From NCBI GenBank assembly GCA_030263635.1, contig SZPI01000022.1:14380-78379 (forward strand): a stretch of 64,000 nucleotides of DNA, in the 5' to 3' direction. The notes beneath the pieces are model-generated. The model saw nothing but the letters and a program-made list of their open reading frames with translations, ran no database searches and was not told the DNA's origin. Source of the stretch: Flexicrinis sp001567485. Lineage in GTDB: Bacteria > Chloroflexota > Anaerolineae > Aggregatilineales > Phototrophicaceae. The position numbers were made by a program, and so were the translations under genes. Shown one piece after another: positions 1 to 8,123 of this stretch; the first letter of the stretch is position 1; every line of letters begins with the position of its first letter.

Positions 1-441
1 GGCACGCATAACGTGTTGTGTTTGCAGGTGCAGCGCGACATGCAGCGTTACGGCCTGCACAAGCCGTTTCTGCGCTGGATGGGCGAACGCCTCGACAGCG
101 TGACTGCCCCGGCGCTGGCGCAGGAGCGCGCTGTTGTCGCGTCGGCGGTGGAACGCGGGGCTGATCTGCTGGCGCGCATCACCGCCCTGTCGCGGACCGC
201 ACAGCAGGCGCACGCGCGCCGGCTGGCCGACATCCTCACCGACTGCGCGCAGGCCGCTTTGCTGCTCGAAGAAGCGCAGTGGGAATTGGATCGCGGCCTC
301 GCCACCGCCAAGCCGCAGATCATCGCGCACTTCGTCAACGCGCACCTGCGCCCCGGATACGATCCGCTGGACGATCCGGGTTATCTCGACCGCATTCGGT
401 TTGTGTCGGAGGCCGCGCTGCGCGATGCTGATCCTGTTTGA
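1..441 (+). CDS. Acyl-CoA dehydrogenase family protein, C-terminal part (5' end outside window)
   Basis: The frame is open from base 1, so this is the 3' end of a longer gene. The first residues read GTHNVL, matching the (E)GT.N(I/V)L motif near the C-terminus of acyl-CoA dehydrogenases that helps bind FAD across the tetramer. The remaining ~140 residues are helical and Ala/Leu-rich, as in the C-terminal four-helix domain of this flavoprotein family. The extended tail resembles AidB-like or large acyl-CoA dehydrogenases more than short fatty-acid enzymes, but the subfamily cannot be fixed from this piece. The stop overlaps the start of the next gene by 17 bases, suggesting co-transcription. 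Confidence 0.72.
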   Translation, partial: GTHNVLCLQVQRDMQRYGLHKPFLRWMGERLDSVTAPALAQERAVVASAVERGADLLARITALSRTAQQAHARRLADILTDCAQAALLLEEAQWELDRGLATAKPQIIAHFVNAHLRPGYDPLDDPGYLDRIRFVSEAALRDADPV

Positions 442-1102
442 CATTGACGGCACGCTGATCCGCAGCAAGGGTCTCGGAAGCCGGGCAACGCACCATACGA
501 TCTACGAGACATTCGGCCTCGACATCGACCTCAACGGGCACAGGTTCGGCGGCAAGACCGACTGGTTCAGTCTGATCGAGCTGCTGACCCCGGTGGGGAT
601 CACCGAGGAGATGATTGCCTCGAAGCTGCCGGAATACATGCAGGTCAAACGGCGCTGGATGGCCGATCTACTGCGCGAATTTCCGCCATGGGCACTGCCC
701 GGCGCGCTGGAGACTGTCGCGGCGCTGCGCGATCACGGCGCACATACGCTCGGCATCCTGACCGGCAACGTGCAGACCACCGCGCTGCTCAAGCTGGAGG
801 CGGTCGGCCTTGACCCGGCGTGGTTTCCGGTCGGGGCGTACGGTCACGAGGCGATCAGCCGCAACGACCTGCCGCCGCTGGCGCTCGACCGTGCGCAGCG
901 CCTTACGGGCCGCCGATTCGCCCCGCACGACGTGGTGATCGTCGGGGACACCGCAGCCGACATCGAGTGCGCGCGCGCCCACCAGCTGCGTGTCGCCGCC
1001 GTCACCACCGGGTTTGAGCCGCGCGCCGACCTTGAAGCGGCGCGGCCGGATTATCTGATCGACTCGCTGGTCGAACTGCTGGCGATCGTAAATGGGGTGT
1101 AA
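425..1102 (+). CDS. HAD-family hydrolase (phosphoglycolate phosphatase-like)
   Basis: A 225-residue protein starting at ATG 425, inside the end of the acyl-CoA dehydrogenase gene. HAD motif I is DIDGTLI at residues ~5-11 (nucleophile Asp and acid/base Asp), motif II is the Thr in GILTGN, and motif IV is GDTAADIECA near residue 178. An inserted helical cap between motifs I and II makes it a C1-cap HAD like phosphoglycolate phosphatase or beta-phosphoglucomutase. The substrate is not predictable. The reading frame runs open further upstream, but the ATG directly before the catalytic motif is the sensible start. Its stop abuts the convergent rimI stop with no spacer. Confidence 0.85.
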   Translation: MLILFDIDGTLIRSKGLGSRATHHTIYETFGLDIDLNGHRFGGKTDWFSLIELLTPVGITEEMIASKLPEYMQVKRRWMADLLREFPPWALPGALETVAALRDHGAHTLGILTGNVQTTALLKLEAVGLDPAWFPVGAYGHEAISRNDLPPLALDRAQRLTGRRFAPHDVVIVGDTAADIECARAHQLRVAAVTTGFEPRADLEAARPDYLIDSLVELLAIVNGV

Positions 1103-1717
1103 TCACCCGCGAAGTGTCGCCTGCGTATACGTGTCGAGGATCGTCATATCCTGCGTCAGCGATTTGAACGCGGCCTGAATGTGCTGGCGATGCGCGTCGG
1201 TCAAGTTGACACGCATGTCATACGCGTCTTCGAGGTCGTCAAGGTAGTAGCGGAACTTGGTGCCATAGACCTCGAAACCGTGCTTGCGGTAGAGTGCCTG
1301 CGCGCCGAGGTTCGAGACACGCACTTCCAGCGCCATATACGCCGCATCGAGGATCACGGCACGCATCATCATCGCCACCAGCACGGCCTCGCCGTAATGC
1401 CGGCGGCGCTGTTCCGGGTGGGTAGCAATCGTGCTGATGTGCGCTTCTTCGGCCAAGCGCCACAAGCCGCCGTAGGCGAGGATCGACGTGCGCAGGTCGC
1501 TCGGATAGCCGAGCGCGCGCAGCAGGCGCAGCATACCGGTCGTCACGCGCGGCCGGTCAACCCTGATGCTTGACAGCACGACCATGTGGCTGTTCTCAGA
1601 TTCGTTGATCTCGTACGCATACGTGCGCGGCGACCACGGCGTCGAAAACGAGCGCTTCTCAATCGCGATGACCTGCGCGATGTCGTCGGGGTGCATGGGT
1701 CGCAAGTAGAGGGTCAC
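1103..1717 (-). CDS. rimI: Ribosomal protein S18-alanine N-acetyltransferase (RimI-like GNAT)
   Basis: A 204-residue GNAT acetyltransferase transferring acetyl from acetyl-CoA to protein N-termini, classically ribosomal protein S18. The N-terminus has the RimI signature pattern LRPMHPDDIAQVIAIEKRSF followed by PW; the acetyl-CoA loop follows ATHPEQRRRHYGEA, and ALYRKHGFE is the usual RimI tail. The GTG start at 1717 overlaps the tsaB stop (GTGA), and the longer open frame upstream is only tsaB shadow. It is the last gene of tsaE-tsaB-rimI, a common bacterial order. The ~35-residue C-terminal extension is longer than in E. coli RimI. Confidence 0.86.
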   Translation of the reverse strand: MTLYLRPMHPDDIAQVIAIEKRSFSTPWSPRTYAYEINESENSHMVVLSSIRVDRPRVTTGMLRLLRALGYPSDLRTSILAYGGLWRLAEEAHISTIATHPEQRRRHYGEAVLVAMMMRAVILDAAYMALEVRVSNLGAQALYRKHGFEVYGTKFRYYLDDLEDAYDMRVNLTDAHRQHIQAAFKSLTQDMTILDTYTQATLRG

Positions 1718-2391
1718 AGGGCACCGCTTTTCACGTATACCGGGACAACCTGCGCCGGGTCGAACCCCGCAGAAGACTGCGCGCGCAGCTGCGCCCACGC
1801 CAGCTCGGCGAGTATCCCCGCCCGCCGCAGACGGTAGCCCGCCGGCGCAATCGTAATCGGAATGCCCTGCCGCTGCGCATCAGCGAGCGTTTCAAGGCCG
1901 GCGGCGTCGATGTCACCGGTGATGATGGCGCTGCCGTCGATGCTCGATGCCAGCCCGATCCAGTCGGTCAACCGCATATCACTGCGCGGGCGCCACTCGC
2001 CCTTGCGCCACGAGTAACTGCGCACGACCACCCGCCCGCGCCCCGCCGCGACACAGGCTACCAGCGCGTTCGATCCACCGCCCGGCACACCTGCCGCCGC
2101 AATGTCGAGGGAGTTCACGCCGATCAACGGCGCATGGTTCGCCATCGCCATCCCCTTCGCGGCAGCCACGCCGATACGCAAGCCGGTGAACGATCCGGGG
2201 CCGATCGCCACTGCAAACGCGGTCAAACTGGACGGCGTGATCTTGCAGCGCTCCAGCGCAGCGGCCACGGCGCTCGCAAGCTGAACGTTGTGCTGATTAT
2301 CCGACGGCCACGTTTGTTCGAGGATCAACGCTGCTCCGTCATGGAGCGCCAAGCCGAGCTGGCGGGTCGCGGTATCAAGCGCAAGCAGCAC
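1714..2391 (-). CDS. tsaB: tRNA threonylcarbamoyladenosine biosynthesis protein TsaB
   Basis: A 225-residue actin/ASKHA-fold protein. TsaB is the dimerising partner of TsaD in making t6A37 of ANN-decoding tRNAs. The N-terminus reads LLALDTATRQLGLAL, and IGPGSFTGLRIGVAAAKGMA is the hallmark TsaB motif at residues ~70-90. The chosen GTG (2391) lies two bases after the tsaE stop and places the LALDTA strand at the N-terminus, as in homologues; the open frame extends upstream into tsaE without family similarity. tsaD itself is not in the window. Confidence 0.9.
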   Translation of the reverse strand: MLLALDTATRQLGLALHDGAALILEQTWPSDNQHNVQLASAVAAALERCKITPSSLTAFAVAIGPGSFTGLRIGVAAAKGMAMANHAPLIGVNSLDIAAAGVPGGGSNALVACVAAGRGRVVVRSYSWRKGEWRPRSDMRLTDWIGLASSIDGSAIITGDIDAAGLETLADAQRQGIPITIAPAGYRLRRAGILAELAWAQLRAQSSAGFDPAQVVPVYVKSGAL

Positions 2392-2393
2392 GG

Positions 2394-2894
2394 CTAATCC
2401 CCTAACACCCGCGTGCGAAACTGCTCGACCAGCCCGAAATAGCGCATCCCGTTGGGGACAAAACTCAGCGCGCGATGAGTGGCATCCACGGTGCGCAGAT
2501 GGATCCACAGCCGTTCGCGCGGGAGCCGTGCCTCGATCCGTTCCGGCCATTCGATGACCAGCACGGCGCTGCTGTCGATCAGATCGTCAAACTCAATCGA
2601 ATCGGCGTCATCCGGCCCGATCAGGCGGTAGCAGTCGAGGTGATAGAGCATCGCGTCGTCGGCCTCGCGGCGGTGTTGATGCACAAGCGTATACGTCGGG
2701 CTGACCACTGGCTCGGCCGCGCCCCAGCCGTCACCGATCCCCGACGAGAACACGGTCTTTCCCGCCGCCAGCTCGCCAGACAAGCAGATCACATCCCCCG
2801 GCCTGAGCAGCGCGCCGAGGCGTTGACCGAGACGATGAGTCTGTTCAGCACTATGGCTGATGAGGTCGAGTTCACCCGCTTTAAGGATGGGCAC
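2394..2894 (-). CDS. tsaE: tRNA threonylcarbamoyladenosine biosynthesis ATPase TsaE
   Basis: A 166-residue P-loop ATPase of the t6A pathway. The Walker A is GELAAGKT at residues 40-47; SPTYTLVH and YHLDCYRL are family motifs, and VIEWPER is the usual late motif. The GTG at 2894 is preferred over an in-frame GTG at 2945 because a TATAAT box lies at 2934-2939, so a transcript from it could not include the upper start. First gene of the tsaE-tsaB-rimI operon, separated from thrS by a terminator. Confidence 0.9.
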   Translation of the reverse strand: MPILKAGELDLISHSAEQTHRLGQRLGALLRPGDVICLSGELAAGKTVFSSGIGDGWGAAEPVVSPTYTLVHQHRREADDAMLYHLDCYRLIGPDDADSIEFDDLIDSSAVLVIEWPERIEARLPRERLWIHLRTVDATHRALSFVPNGMRYFGLVEQFRTRVLGD

Positions 2895-2933
2895 GATGAG
2901 CCGTATCCCACGGAGTTTAAGGTTGCGACGGCC

Positions 2934-2939
2934 ATTATA
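2934..2939 (-). promoter_or_regulatory. Probable -10 box for the tsaE operon
   Basis: Perfect TATAAT on the minus strand, about 40 bases before the GTG start of tsaE. No convincing -35 hexamer is seen at 16-18 bases. The position agrees with the thrS terminator just upstream, which would make an own promoter necessary. Confidence 0.5.
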
Positions 2940-3073
2940 CCGCACGTGCTAATTGACGGCCTACCTGAATGTCGCAGAATGGGTTGATATTGCTGCAAGT
3001 TGGCGTATCGTAACGTCGCACTGCGAGCGCCCCGGCGGCAGGAAACACGCGGGGCCGTGAGCATAGGCGCTCG

Positions 3074-3110
3074 AATCAAAACGGGGTGAGCGCGCCGGCT
3101 CAACCCCGTT
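3074..3110 (-). terminator. Intrinsic terminator downstream of thrS
   Basis: On the minus strand, left arm AACGGGGTTGAGC (3098-3110) pairs with GCTCACCCCGTT (3080-3091) with one bulged base and a six-base loop, followed by TTTTGATT. It sits about 135 bases after the thrS stop and upstream of the tsaE promoter, so it probably ends the thrS transcript. Confidence 0.65.
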
Positions 3111-3127
3111 GAAGTGCGTGATCCCCC

Positions 3128-3169
3128 GCGCTAAGCGCGAAGTTGAAAGTGTTGAGTGATGAGTGATGA
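3128..3169. repeat. Heptanucleotide repeat cluster A (6 units)
   Basis: Six consecutive seven-base units on the plus strand: gcgctaa, gcgcgaa, gttgaaa, gtgttga, gtgatga, gtgatga, then gaaaac. Units vary but keep the seven-base frame and the G.....A ends. The intergenic stretch 2895-3243 contains this cluster, the thrS terminator and the tsaE promoter, and no gene. Related to the cluster at 27236-27270. Confidence 0.6.
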
Positions 3170-3243
3170 GAAAACGTCGCGCCGTATAGCTCGACTAACG
3201 CTGCAAGCTGGGAGACCGAATCTCTCGACTTACGAACACCGGC

Positions 3244-5046
3244 TTAGAGGTCGAGCGCGTGGCTCTCGACAACCTTGACGATATGCGCGATGGCGTCTTC
3301 CAGCGGCATTTGACCGCGGTCTTCATCCGTCCGCAGCCGCACGCTGACCGCCTCGGCCGCTACGTCACGGTCGCCGGCGATCAGCATATACGGAACCTGC
3401 TGCTCGCGGGCCATCGCGATCTTCGCGCCCATGCGGTTATTGCTCGTATCGACCTCGACACGCAGGCCGCGCGCGCGCATCTTGGCGACGACGCCCTGCA
3501 AGTACTCGATGTGCCGGTCGGCAATCGGGATCAGCACGGCCTGCACCGGCGCAAGCCACGTCGGGAACGCGCCGCCGAAGTGCTCGATCATGATGCCGAT
3601 GAACCGTTCAACACTGCCGAACAGCGCGCGGTGGATCATCACCGGACGCTTGCGCTGACCGTCGGAGTCGACATATTCAAGTTCAAAGCGTTCCGGCAGA
3701 TTCGGATCGACCTGCACCGTGCCAAGCTGCCACTCGCGCTTGAGCACGTCATGGAACACGAGATCGAGCTTCGGCCCATAGAAGGCCGCCTCACCCTCCT
3801 CGACCGTATAGTCAAGGCCGAGCTGCTCGCACGCGTTGATGATGGCCTTCGTCGCCGTCTCCCACAGCGCATCGTCGCCGATGAACTTGTCGCTTTTCGG
3901 GTCACGGATGCCCACCCGCGCGCGGAAGTCCGTCATGCCCAGCGTGCCCATCACGTACTGCGCCAGCTTGACCGTCGAAATGTACTCCGACTCGAGCTGC
4001 TCCGGCGTCACGAACAGGTGCGCGTCGTCCTGCGTGAAGCCGCGTACACGCGTCAGGCCGTGAAGCTGGCCCGATTTCTCATAGCGGTAGACCGTGCCGT
4101 ATTCGGCGTAGCGCACCGGCAGATCACGGAACGAGCGCAGTTCCGACTTGTAGATCATGATGTGGTGCGGGCAGTTCATCGGCTTGAGCAGGAACAGCTC
4201 GCCGTCCACGTCAATCGGCGCGTACTGCGTGTCTTTGTAGTACGGGTAATGGCCGGACGTCTTGTACAGCTCGATGCTGCCGATATGCGGTGTGACGACC
4301 GGTTCATAGCCGCTGTCGAGCAGCAGTTGGCGCAGCCAACGTTCGAGCGTGTCACGCAGGATGGCGCCCTTCGGCAGCCACAGCGGCAGCCCCTTGCCGA
4401 CCAGCGGGTCGAGGATGAACAGGTCGAGCTTTTCGCCCAAATAGCGGTGATCGCGCCGCTTGGCCTCTTCGAGACGGTGCAGATAGTCGGCAAGCTGTTC
4501 GGGCGTTTCCCACGCTGTGCCGTAGATGCGCGTCAGCATCGGCCGTTTCTCGTCACCGCGCCAATATGCGCCGGCAGGTGGCTTGAACGTGATGCTGAGG
4601 GCGTCCGGGTTGATGTCCTTCGTCGAGGCGACGTGCGGCCCACGGCACAGATCTGTGAACGTGTCCTGCGTGTAGATCGTGAGCTTGCTGGCGGGCGCGG
4701 CGATCTCCTTGCCGTTCTCGTCCGTGCGGCCGTGAACGAGGTCGTTGATGAGTTCGACCTTGTACGGCTGATCGCGGAACAGATCGAGCGCCTCGCTGAC
4801 CTCGACCTCGCGCACGGAGAAGGGATGATCGCCTTTGACGATCTCCTTCATGCGCCCTTCGACCCATGCGAGATCTTCTTCCTGAATGGGGCGCGGCAGG
4901 TCGAAGTCATAGTAGAACCCGTCTTCGATCGGCGGGCCGATGGCGATATGCGCTTCGGGAAAGCGCTCCAACATCGCCTGCGCCATGACGTGCGCCGCCG
5001 AGTGGCGGATTCGGTACAACTGGCTTTCTTCGTATGGCTGAGACAT
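3244..5046 (-). CDS. thrS: Threonyl-tRNA synthetase lacking the N-terminal TGS domain
   Basis: A 600-residue class II synthetase charging tRNA-Thr. It opens directly with the editing-domain zinc motif HSAAH (His15, His19), so the ~60-residue TGS domain of typical 640-residue ThrRS is absent. The catalytic domain shows NCPHHI (zinc Cys and motif-1 region), motif 2 RYAEYGTVYRYE with RVRGFTQDDAH, and motif 3 PVMIHRALFGSVERF; an anticodon-binding domain ends the protein. The ATG has an AGGAG site nearby and a TATCAT-type -10 lies at 5076-5081. No T-box features (AGGGTGG-type core) are visible in the 138-base leader. Confidence 0.95.
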   Translation of the reverse strand: MSQPYEESQLYRIRHSAAHVMAQAMLERFPEAHIAIGPPIEDGFYYDFDLPRPIQEEDLAWVEGRMKEIVKGDHPFSVREVEVSEALDLFRDQPYKVELINDLVHGRTDENGKEIAAPASKLTIYTQDTFTDLCRGPHVASTKDINPDALSITFKPPAGAYWRGDEKRPMLTRIYGTAWETPEQLADYLHRLEEAKRRDHRYLGEKLDLFILDPLVGKGLPLWLPKGAILRDTLERWLRQLLLDSGYEPVVTPHIGSIELYKTSGHYPYYKDTQYAPIDVDGELFLLKPMNCPHHIMIYKSELRSFRDLPVRYAEYGTVYRYEKSGQLHGLTRVRGFTQDDAHLFVTPEQLESEYISTVKLAQYVMGTLGMTDFRARVGIRDPKSDKFIGDDALWETATKAIINACEQLGLDYTVEEGEAAFYGPKLDLVFHDVLKREWQLGTVQVDPNLPERFELEYVDSDGQRKRPVMIHRALFGSVERFIGIMIEHFGGAFPTWLAPVQAVLIPIADRHIEYLQGVVAKMRARGLRVEVDTSNNRMGAKIAMAREQQVPYMLIAGDRDVAAEAVSVRLRTDEDRGQMPLEDAIAHIVKVVESHALDL

Positions 5047-5184
5047 GACAGCTCCTGAGTTACGGCACGCGGGTTATGATACAAAAGCGGCAAGCGCGAG
5101 TCCACGACGGGCACGCCAAAACGGCGGCCTGCGGTCCTCGCGCTGGAATGCGAAGCGGCTATGGCGTTGACAAGATGACCGGCG

Positions 5185-5616
5185 TTAGCCTGTTACGACG
5201 AGGACCTCGGAGATCACCACGGCGGCCACCTCCTGCGTAGTTCGTCCGGAATCCACCATGGGGGCTTCTGCCGTGGGGCGCTCCCCCTCGATCTGCGTGA
5301 CACGCGTAAACAGCGTCTCGAAGATATCGAGCGCGAGGAGATTGTCGATAGCATCCTCAATCGTGTCACGATCGAGCTTCTCGACCAGTAGATGCGGGGT
5401 GTCGAGCGCGGCGAAACGCACAGGCACCGACCCTTCGACCTGACGGCAGAACAGGTAATTGATCTCCATCTGCCGGCGAAGGTACTGCAGAGTCACAAAC
5501 AAGCACGTATAGATCGTGCCGTCAGAAGTCTTCACGATGACATCGCACGCGTGATTATTGTCCGCGTGGCGTTCGATGTAAACGCGGTCGATGTCAGGGA
5601 GATTGAGTGGGTTCAC
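5185..5616 (-). CDS. Conserved hypothetical protein, 143 residues
   Basis: Not recognised. The GTG start at 5616 is supported by AAGGAG eight bases upstream. The sequence is soluble, acidic and without signal peptide or membrane segment. It has an N-terminal region rich in beta-strand patterns (VIVKTSDGTIYTCLFVT) and a helical middle. The C-terminus ends in a hydrophobic EVAAVVISEVLVVTG strand. It lies between thrS and an epimerase on the same strand. Codon usage matches neighbours, so it is probably a real gene of unknown function. Confidence 0.6.
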   Translation of the reverse strand: MNPLNLPDIDRVYIERHADNNHACDVIVKTSDGTIYTCLFVTLQYLRRQMEINYLFCRQVEGSVPVRFAALDTPHLLVEKLDRDTIEDAIDNLLALDIFETLFTRVTQIEGERPTAEAPMVDSGRTTQEVAAVVISEVLVVTG

Positions 5617-5832
5617 GGAGTGGCTCCTTATAGGTAAGGTGCGCTGTTTCGCACACTACCCACAGTTCGGACTGAATATAGAATCACGATAGGCAGTTTG
5701 CGAAAAGTTGTCAAGCGAACCACGACAATCTTCTCAACCCTTCGGATTTCCGCATGTAGGACGCAGGCTTCTCTCCATCGCTGCACACGGCATTTCCACA
5801 CTTGATCCGGGCCTGATGAGGTTAGAACTGCA

Positions 5833-6873
5833 TTAGAAGAACAGCTTGGCGATTCGCAGCGCGCCCTGTTTCCACGGCACACGGTGGCTGATGCCGGACT
5901 TGTTCTCAAACTGGGCGAGGTTGGCGACGTACCAGTCGTAGTTGCGGATCAGCGCGTCCTTGTTGCTGAACTTCGGCGTCCAGCCCAACTTCTGCTCTGC
6001 CTTCTCGATCGACACGAACGAGTCCTTAATGGCTGTCTCGTATACCCATGGGTACAGCGGCGACAGGTTCAGGCGGTCGAGGATGCGCAGCGCCCACAAC
6101 GCCGGCGCGACCGGGATCGAGACGACCTTGCGGCCCTTGCCGACGTGATCGAGCACGGCCTGAAAGTCGCCTTTGAACGTGCCGAATTCCTTCGCTCCGA
6201 CGTTGAACGTGTCGTTGACGGTGTCTTCCGGCAGCGTGGCGCACAGATAGATGGCGTCGCACAGGTCTTCGACGTCGAGGTACTGGTAGAGGTTATCGCC
6301 CTTGCCGGGGATGGGGAAATTCTTGCCGTCTTTGGCCCAGTCGTACAGCAGCGCGAACACGCCGAGCCGTTCCTGCCCAATAAAGGACTTGGGCCGGATC
6401 ACGCTGACACACATGCCCTTCGCGCGATATTCGAGGCAAACCTCCTCCGCCTTGATCTTGGCGATGCCATACGGGCCAACGCCGATCAACTCATCGTTTT
6501 CGTACAGGGGATGGTGATCCGGCACGCCGTAGACCGCCGTCGAGGAGATGTGGATGAAGCGCTTGACGCCGTGCGCGTGCGCGCTCTCGCAGACCGTGCG
6601 CGTCCCGTCGATGTCGGTGCTGAAGATGTCTTCCTTCTTGTACAGCGGCAGGGCGGCGGCGGTATGGATTACGATGTCGACACCCTGCATGGCGCGGTCG
6701 ACATCGGCGCGGCTGCGGATGTCGCCGCGTACTTCGGTGATCTGCGGCCGTTCGGGATAGTCGAACGGCGCGATGTCGAGCGACGCCACCTTGTCCCCGC
6801 GCGCCAGTAGGTAGCGGGCCATATTGATTCCGAGAAAACCGGCCCCGCCGGTAATGAGGTACGTCTGGCTCAT
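5833..6873 (-). CDS. NAD-dependent epimerase/dehydratase (extended SDR)
   Basis: A 346-residue extended short-chain dehydrogenase acting on nucleotide sugars or related substrates. The Rossmann motif GGAGFLG is at residues 9-15, the acidic D35 region suggests NAD(H), HTAA is the family strand-4 motif, and the catalytic pair is YGIAK with an upstream SSTAVYG Ser. The C-terminal half carries GDNLYQYLDVEDL as in UDP-sugar epimerases and sterol-type 3-beta-HSD relatives. It has its own promoter upstream. Neighbouring glycosyltransferase and methyltransferase genes fit a role in surface glycan or glycolipid synthesis, but the substrate is unknown. Confidence 0.85.
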   Translation of the reverse strand: MSQTYLITGGAGFLGINMARYLLARGDKVASLDIAPFDYPERPQITEVRGDIRSRADVDRAMQGVDIVIHTAAALPLYKKEDIFSTDIDGTRTVCESAHAHGVKRFIHISSTAVYGVPDHHPLYENDELIGVGPYGIAKIKAEEVCLEYRAKGMCVSVIRPKSFIGQERLGVFALLYDWAKDGKNFPIPGKGDNLYQYLDVEDLCDAIYLCATLPEDTVNDTFNVGAKEFGTFKGDFQAVLDHVGKGRKVVSIPVAPALWALRILDRLNLSPLYPWVYETAIKDSFVSIEKAEQKLGWTPKFSNKDALIRNYDWYVANLAQFENKSGISHRVPWKQGALRIAKLFF

Positions 6874-6907
6874 GAGTTAAGCCCCTTTACTTGTGCGAAG
6901 TTTCACT

Positions 6908-6937
6908 ATTGTAGGAGTCAAATCCGCCGCGTGTCAG
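6908..6937 (-). promoter_or_regulatory. Sigma70-type promoter for the epimerase gene
   Basis: Minus strand: -35 CTGACA (6932-6937), 18-base spacer, -10 TACAAT (6908-6913), about 35 bases before the ATG. Confidence 0.5.
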
Positions 6938-6946
6938 TGCGAATTC

Positions 6947-7561
6947 TCAACGCGTCTCATCCGGCAGGCCATCGTATGCCTGACCGAAGCGGCCGCTGAA
7001 GCACAGTTCGCTCAGCGGCTTGCGCGTGCGGGGCTGACGTTCGCGCTGCGGCAGCGGGTCGACCAGCGTATCGGGATCGCCGGGATAGCCGATCATCACG
7101 CCGCACATCACAGTCACGCCCTCCGGCACGGCGTATTCGGCGCGGATGCGCGCGATGTCGATCCCCGCCGCCTGCCGCACGTTCAGCCCATGTGCGCTGG
7201 CCTGTACGACCATGTTTTGCACGGCCAGACCGACATCGTACTGCGCCAAACGATTCGCGCTGCCGTCCACTTCGAACGTATCGACCGCGAGCGCGATCAT
7301 CACGACCCATGCGCGCGGCACCCAGCGCTGATTGGACGTCGTGAAGCAGGCCGCAAGGCGGGCGTGCTGTTCGGGATCGTCACGCGTGGCGACGATGAAG
7401 CGCCACGGCTGCCCGTTGAAACACGACGCCGACCAACGCGCGGCCTCAAGCAAGCTGAGGACTAACTCTGGAGCGACTGGATCGTCGCTGAACGCGCGGC
7501 TGCTCCAACGCTCAGCCAGCAGCGGGTGGATCGGAACCGCGGTTTGGGCCTTCCTATGCAC
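6947..7561 (-). CDS. Nitroreductase family protein
   Basis: A 204-residue FMN-dependent nitroreductase-like protein. Family features are RWSSRAFSDDPV (FMN-phosphate Arg/Ser region, residues ~18-29), ARWSASCFNGQPWRF (Asn-Gln-Pro-Trp), and a central helix DVGLAVQNMVVQASAHGL. The C-terminal RKPLSELCF resembles the KPL.E tail of the malonic semialdehyde/nitroreductase subgroup. GTG start at 7561 is preceded by GGAGG at a spacing of seven. Probably a cytosolic NAD(P)H oxidoreductase; the natural substrate is unknown. Confidence 0.88.
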   Translation of the reverse strand: MHRKAQTAVPIHPLLAERWSSRAFSDDPVAPELVLSLLEAARWSASCFNGQPWRFIVATRDDPEQHARLAACFTTSNQRWVPRAWVVMIALAVDTFEVDGSANRLAQYDVGLAVQNMVVQASAHGLNVRQAAGIDIARIRAEYAVPEGVTVMCGVMIGYPGDPDTLVDPLPQRERQPRTRKPLSELCFSGRFGQAYDGLPDETR

Positions 7562-7664
7562 AGCAGCGCCTCCGTCAAGCGATCAGACACGGCGGATAGT
7601 GTACATCAGCGCGGGCTGCATTCGGTGCGGAAGGCGTCATTCATCATCGAGTTCTCAGGCAGGA

Positions 7665-8123
7665 TCAGGCGTTGCGCTGCTGGGCAATACGCGCGGCGGT
7701 TGCCAGCTTGTCGACGCGCTCGTTGTACGCATGGCCGGCATGACCCTTCACCCAGCGCCACGTGATCGTGTGTTTTCGGGCGAGCTGGTCAAGCCGCTGC
7801 CACAGCTCACGGTTCTTGACCGGTTGTTTGTCGGACGTTTTCCAGCCGTTCTTCTTCCACGCTTTGATCCATGTGGTGATGCCGTTCTTGAGATATACAC
7901 TGTCGGTGTGCAGTATGACGCTGCATGGCCGCGTCAGGGCAGCCAGCGCCTCGATCGCGGCGGTCAGCTCCATCTGGTTGTTGGTGGTATCGGGCGCGCC
8001 GCCGGAAAGTTCGCGCTCGGAATCGCCAAAGCGCAGCAGCGCCGCCCATCCGCCGGGGCCGGGGTTAGGCTGACACCCCCCATCGGTAAAGATCGTGACG
8101 TGGTCGCGCTTCGTCCCGGTCAT
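7665..8123 (-). CDS. rnhA: Ribonuclease HI
   Basis: A 152-residue RNase HI that cuts the RNA strand of RNA-DNA hybrids. All four acidic catalytic residues are seen: Asp14 in TDGGCQPNPGPGGW, Glu in NNQMELTA, Asp in HTDSVYL, and Asp in NERVDKLA. The basic handle region (WIKAWKKNGWKT) is present as in E. coli RnhA. The ATG overlaps the methyltransferase stop by ATGA, so it is the third gene of an operon with a glycosyltransferase and a methyltransferase. Confidence 0.96.
   Translation of the reverse strand: MTGTKRDHVTIFTDGGCQPNPGPGGWAALLRFGDSERELSGGAPDTTNNQMELTAAIEALAALTRPCSVILHTDSVYLKNGITTWIKAWKKNGWKTSDKQPVKNRELWQRLDQLARKHTITWRWVKGHAGHAYNERVDKLATAARIAQQRNA

Noticed and set aside
3259..5058. 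599-residue plus-strand ORF opposite thrS
   Set aside because: Exact antisense of thrS with an Arg/His/Asp-rich sequence and no family features; a GC-rich shadow frame.
5047..5184. T-box leader upstream of thrS
   Set aside because: The spacer is only 138 bases and lacks the conserved T-box core and a terminator hairpin.
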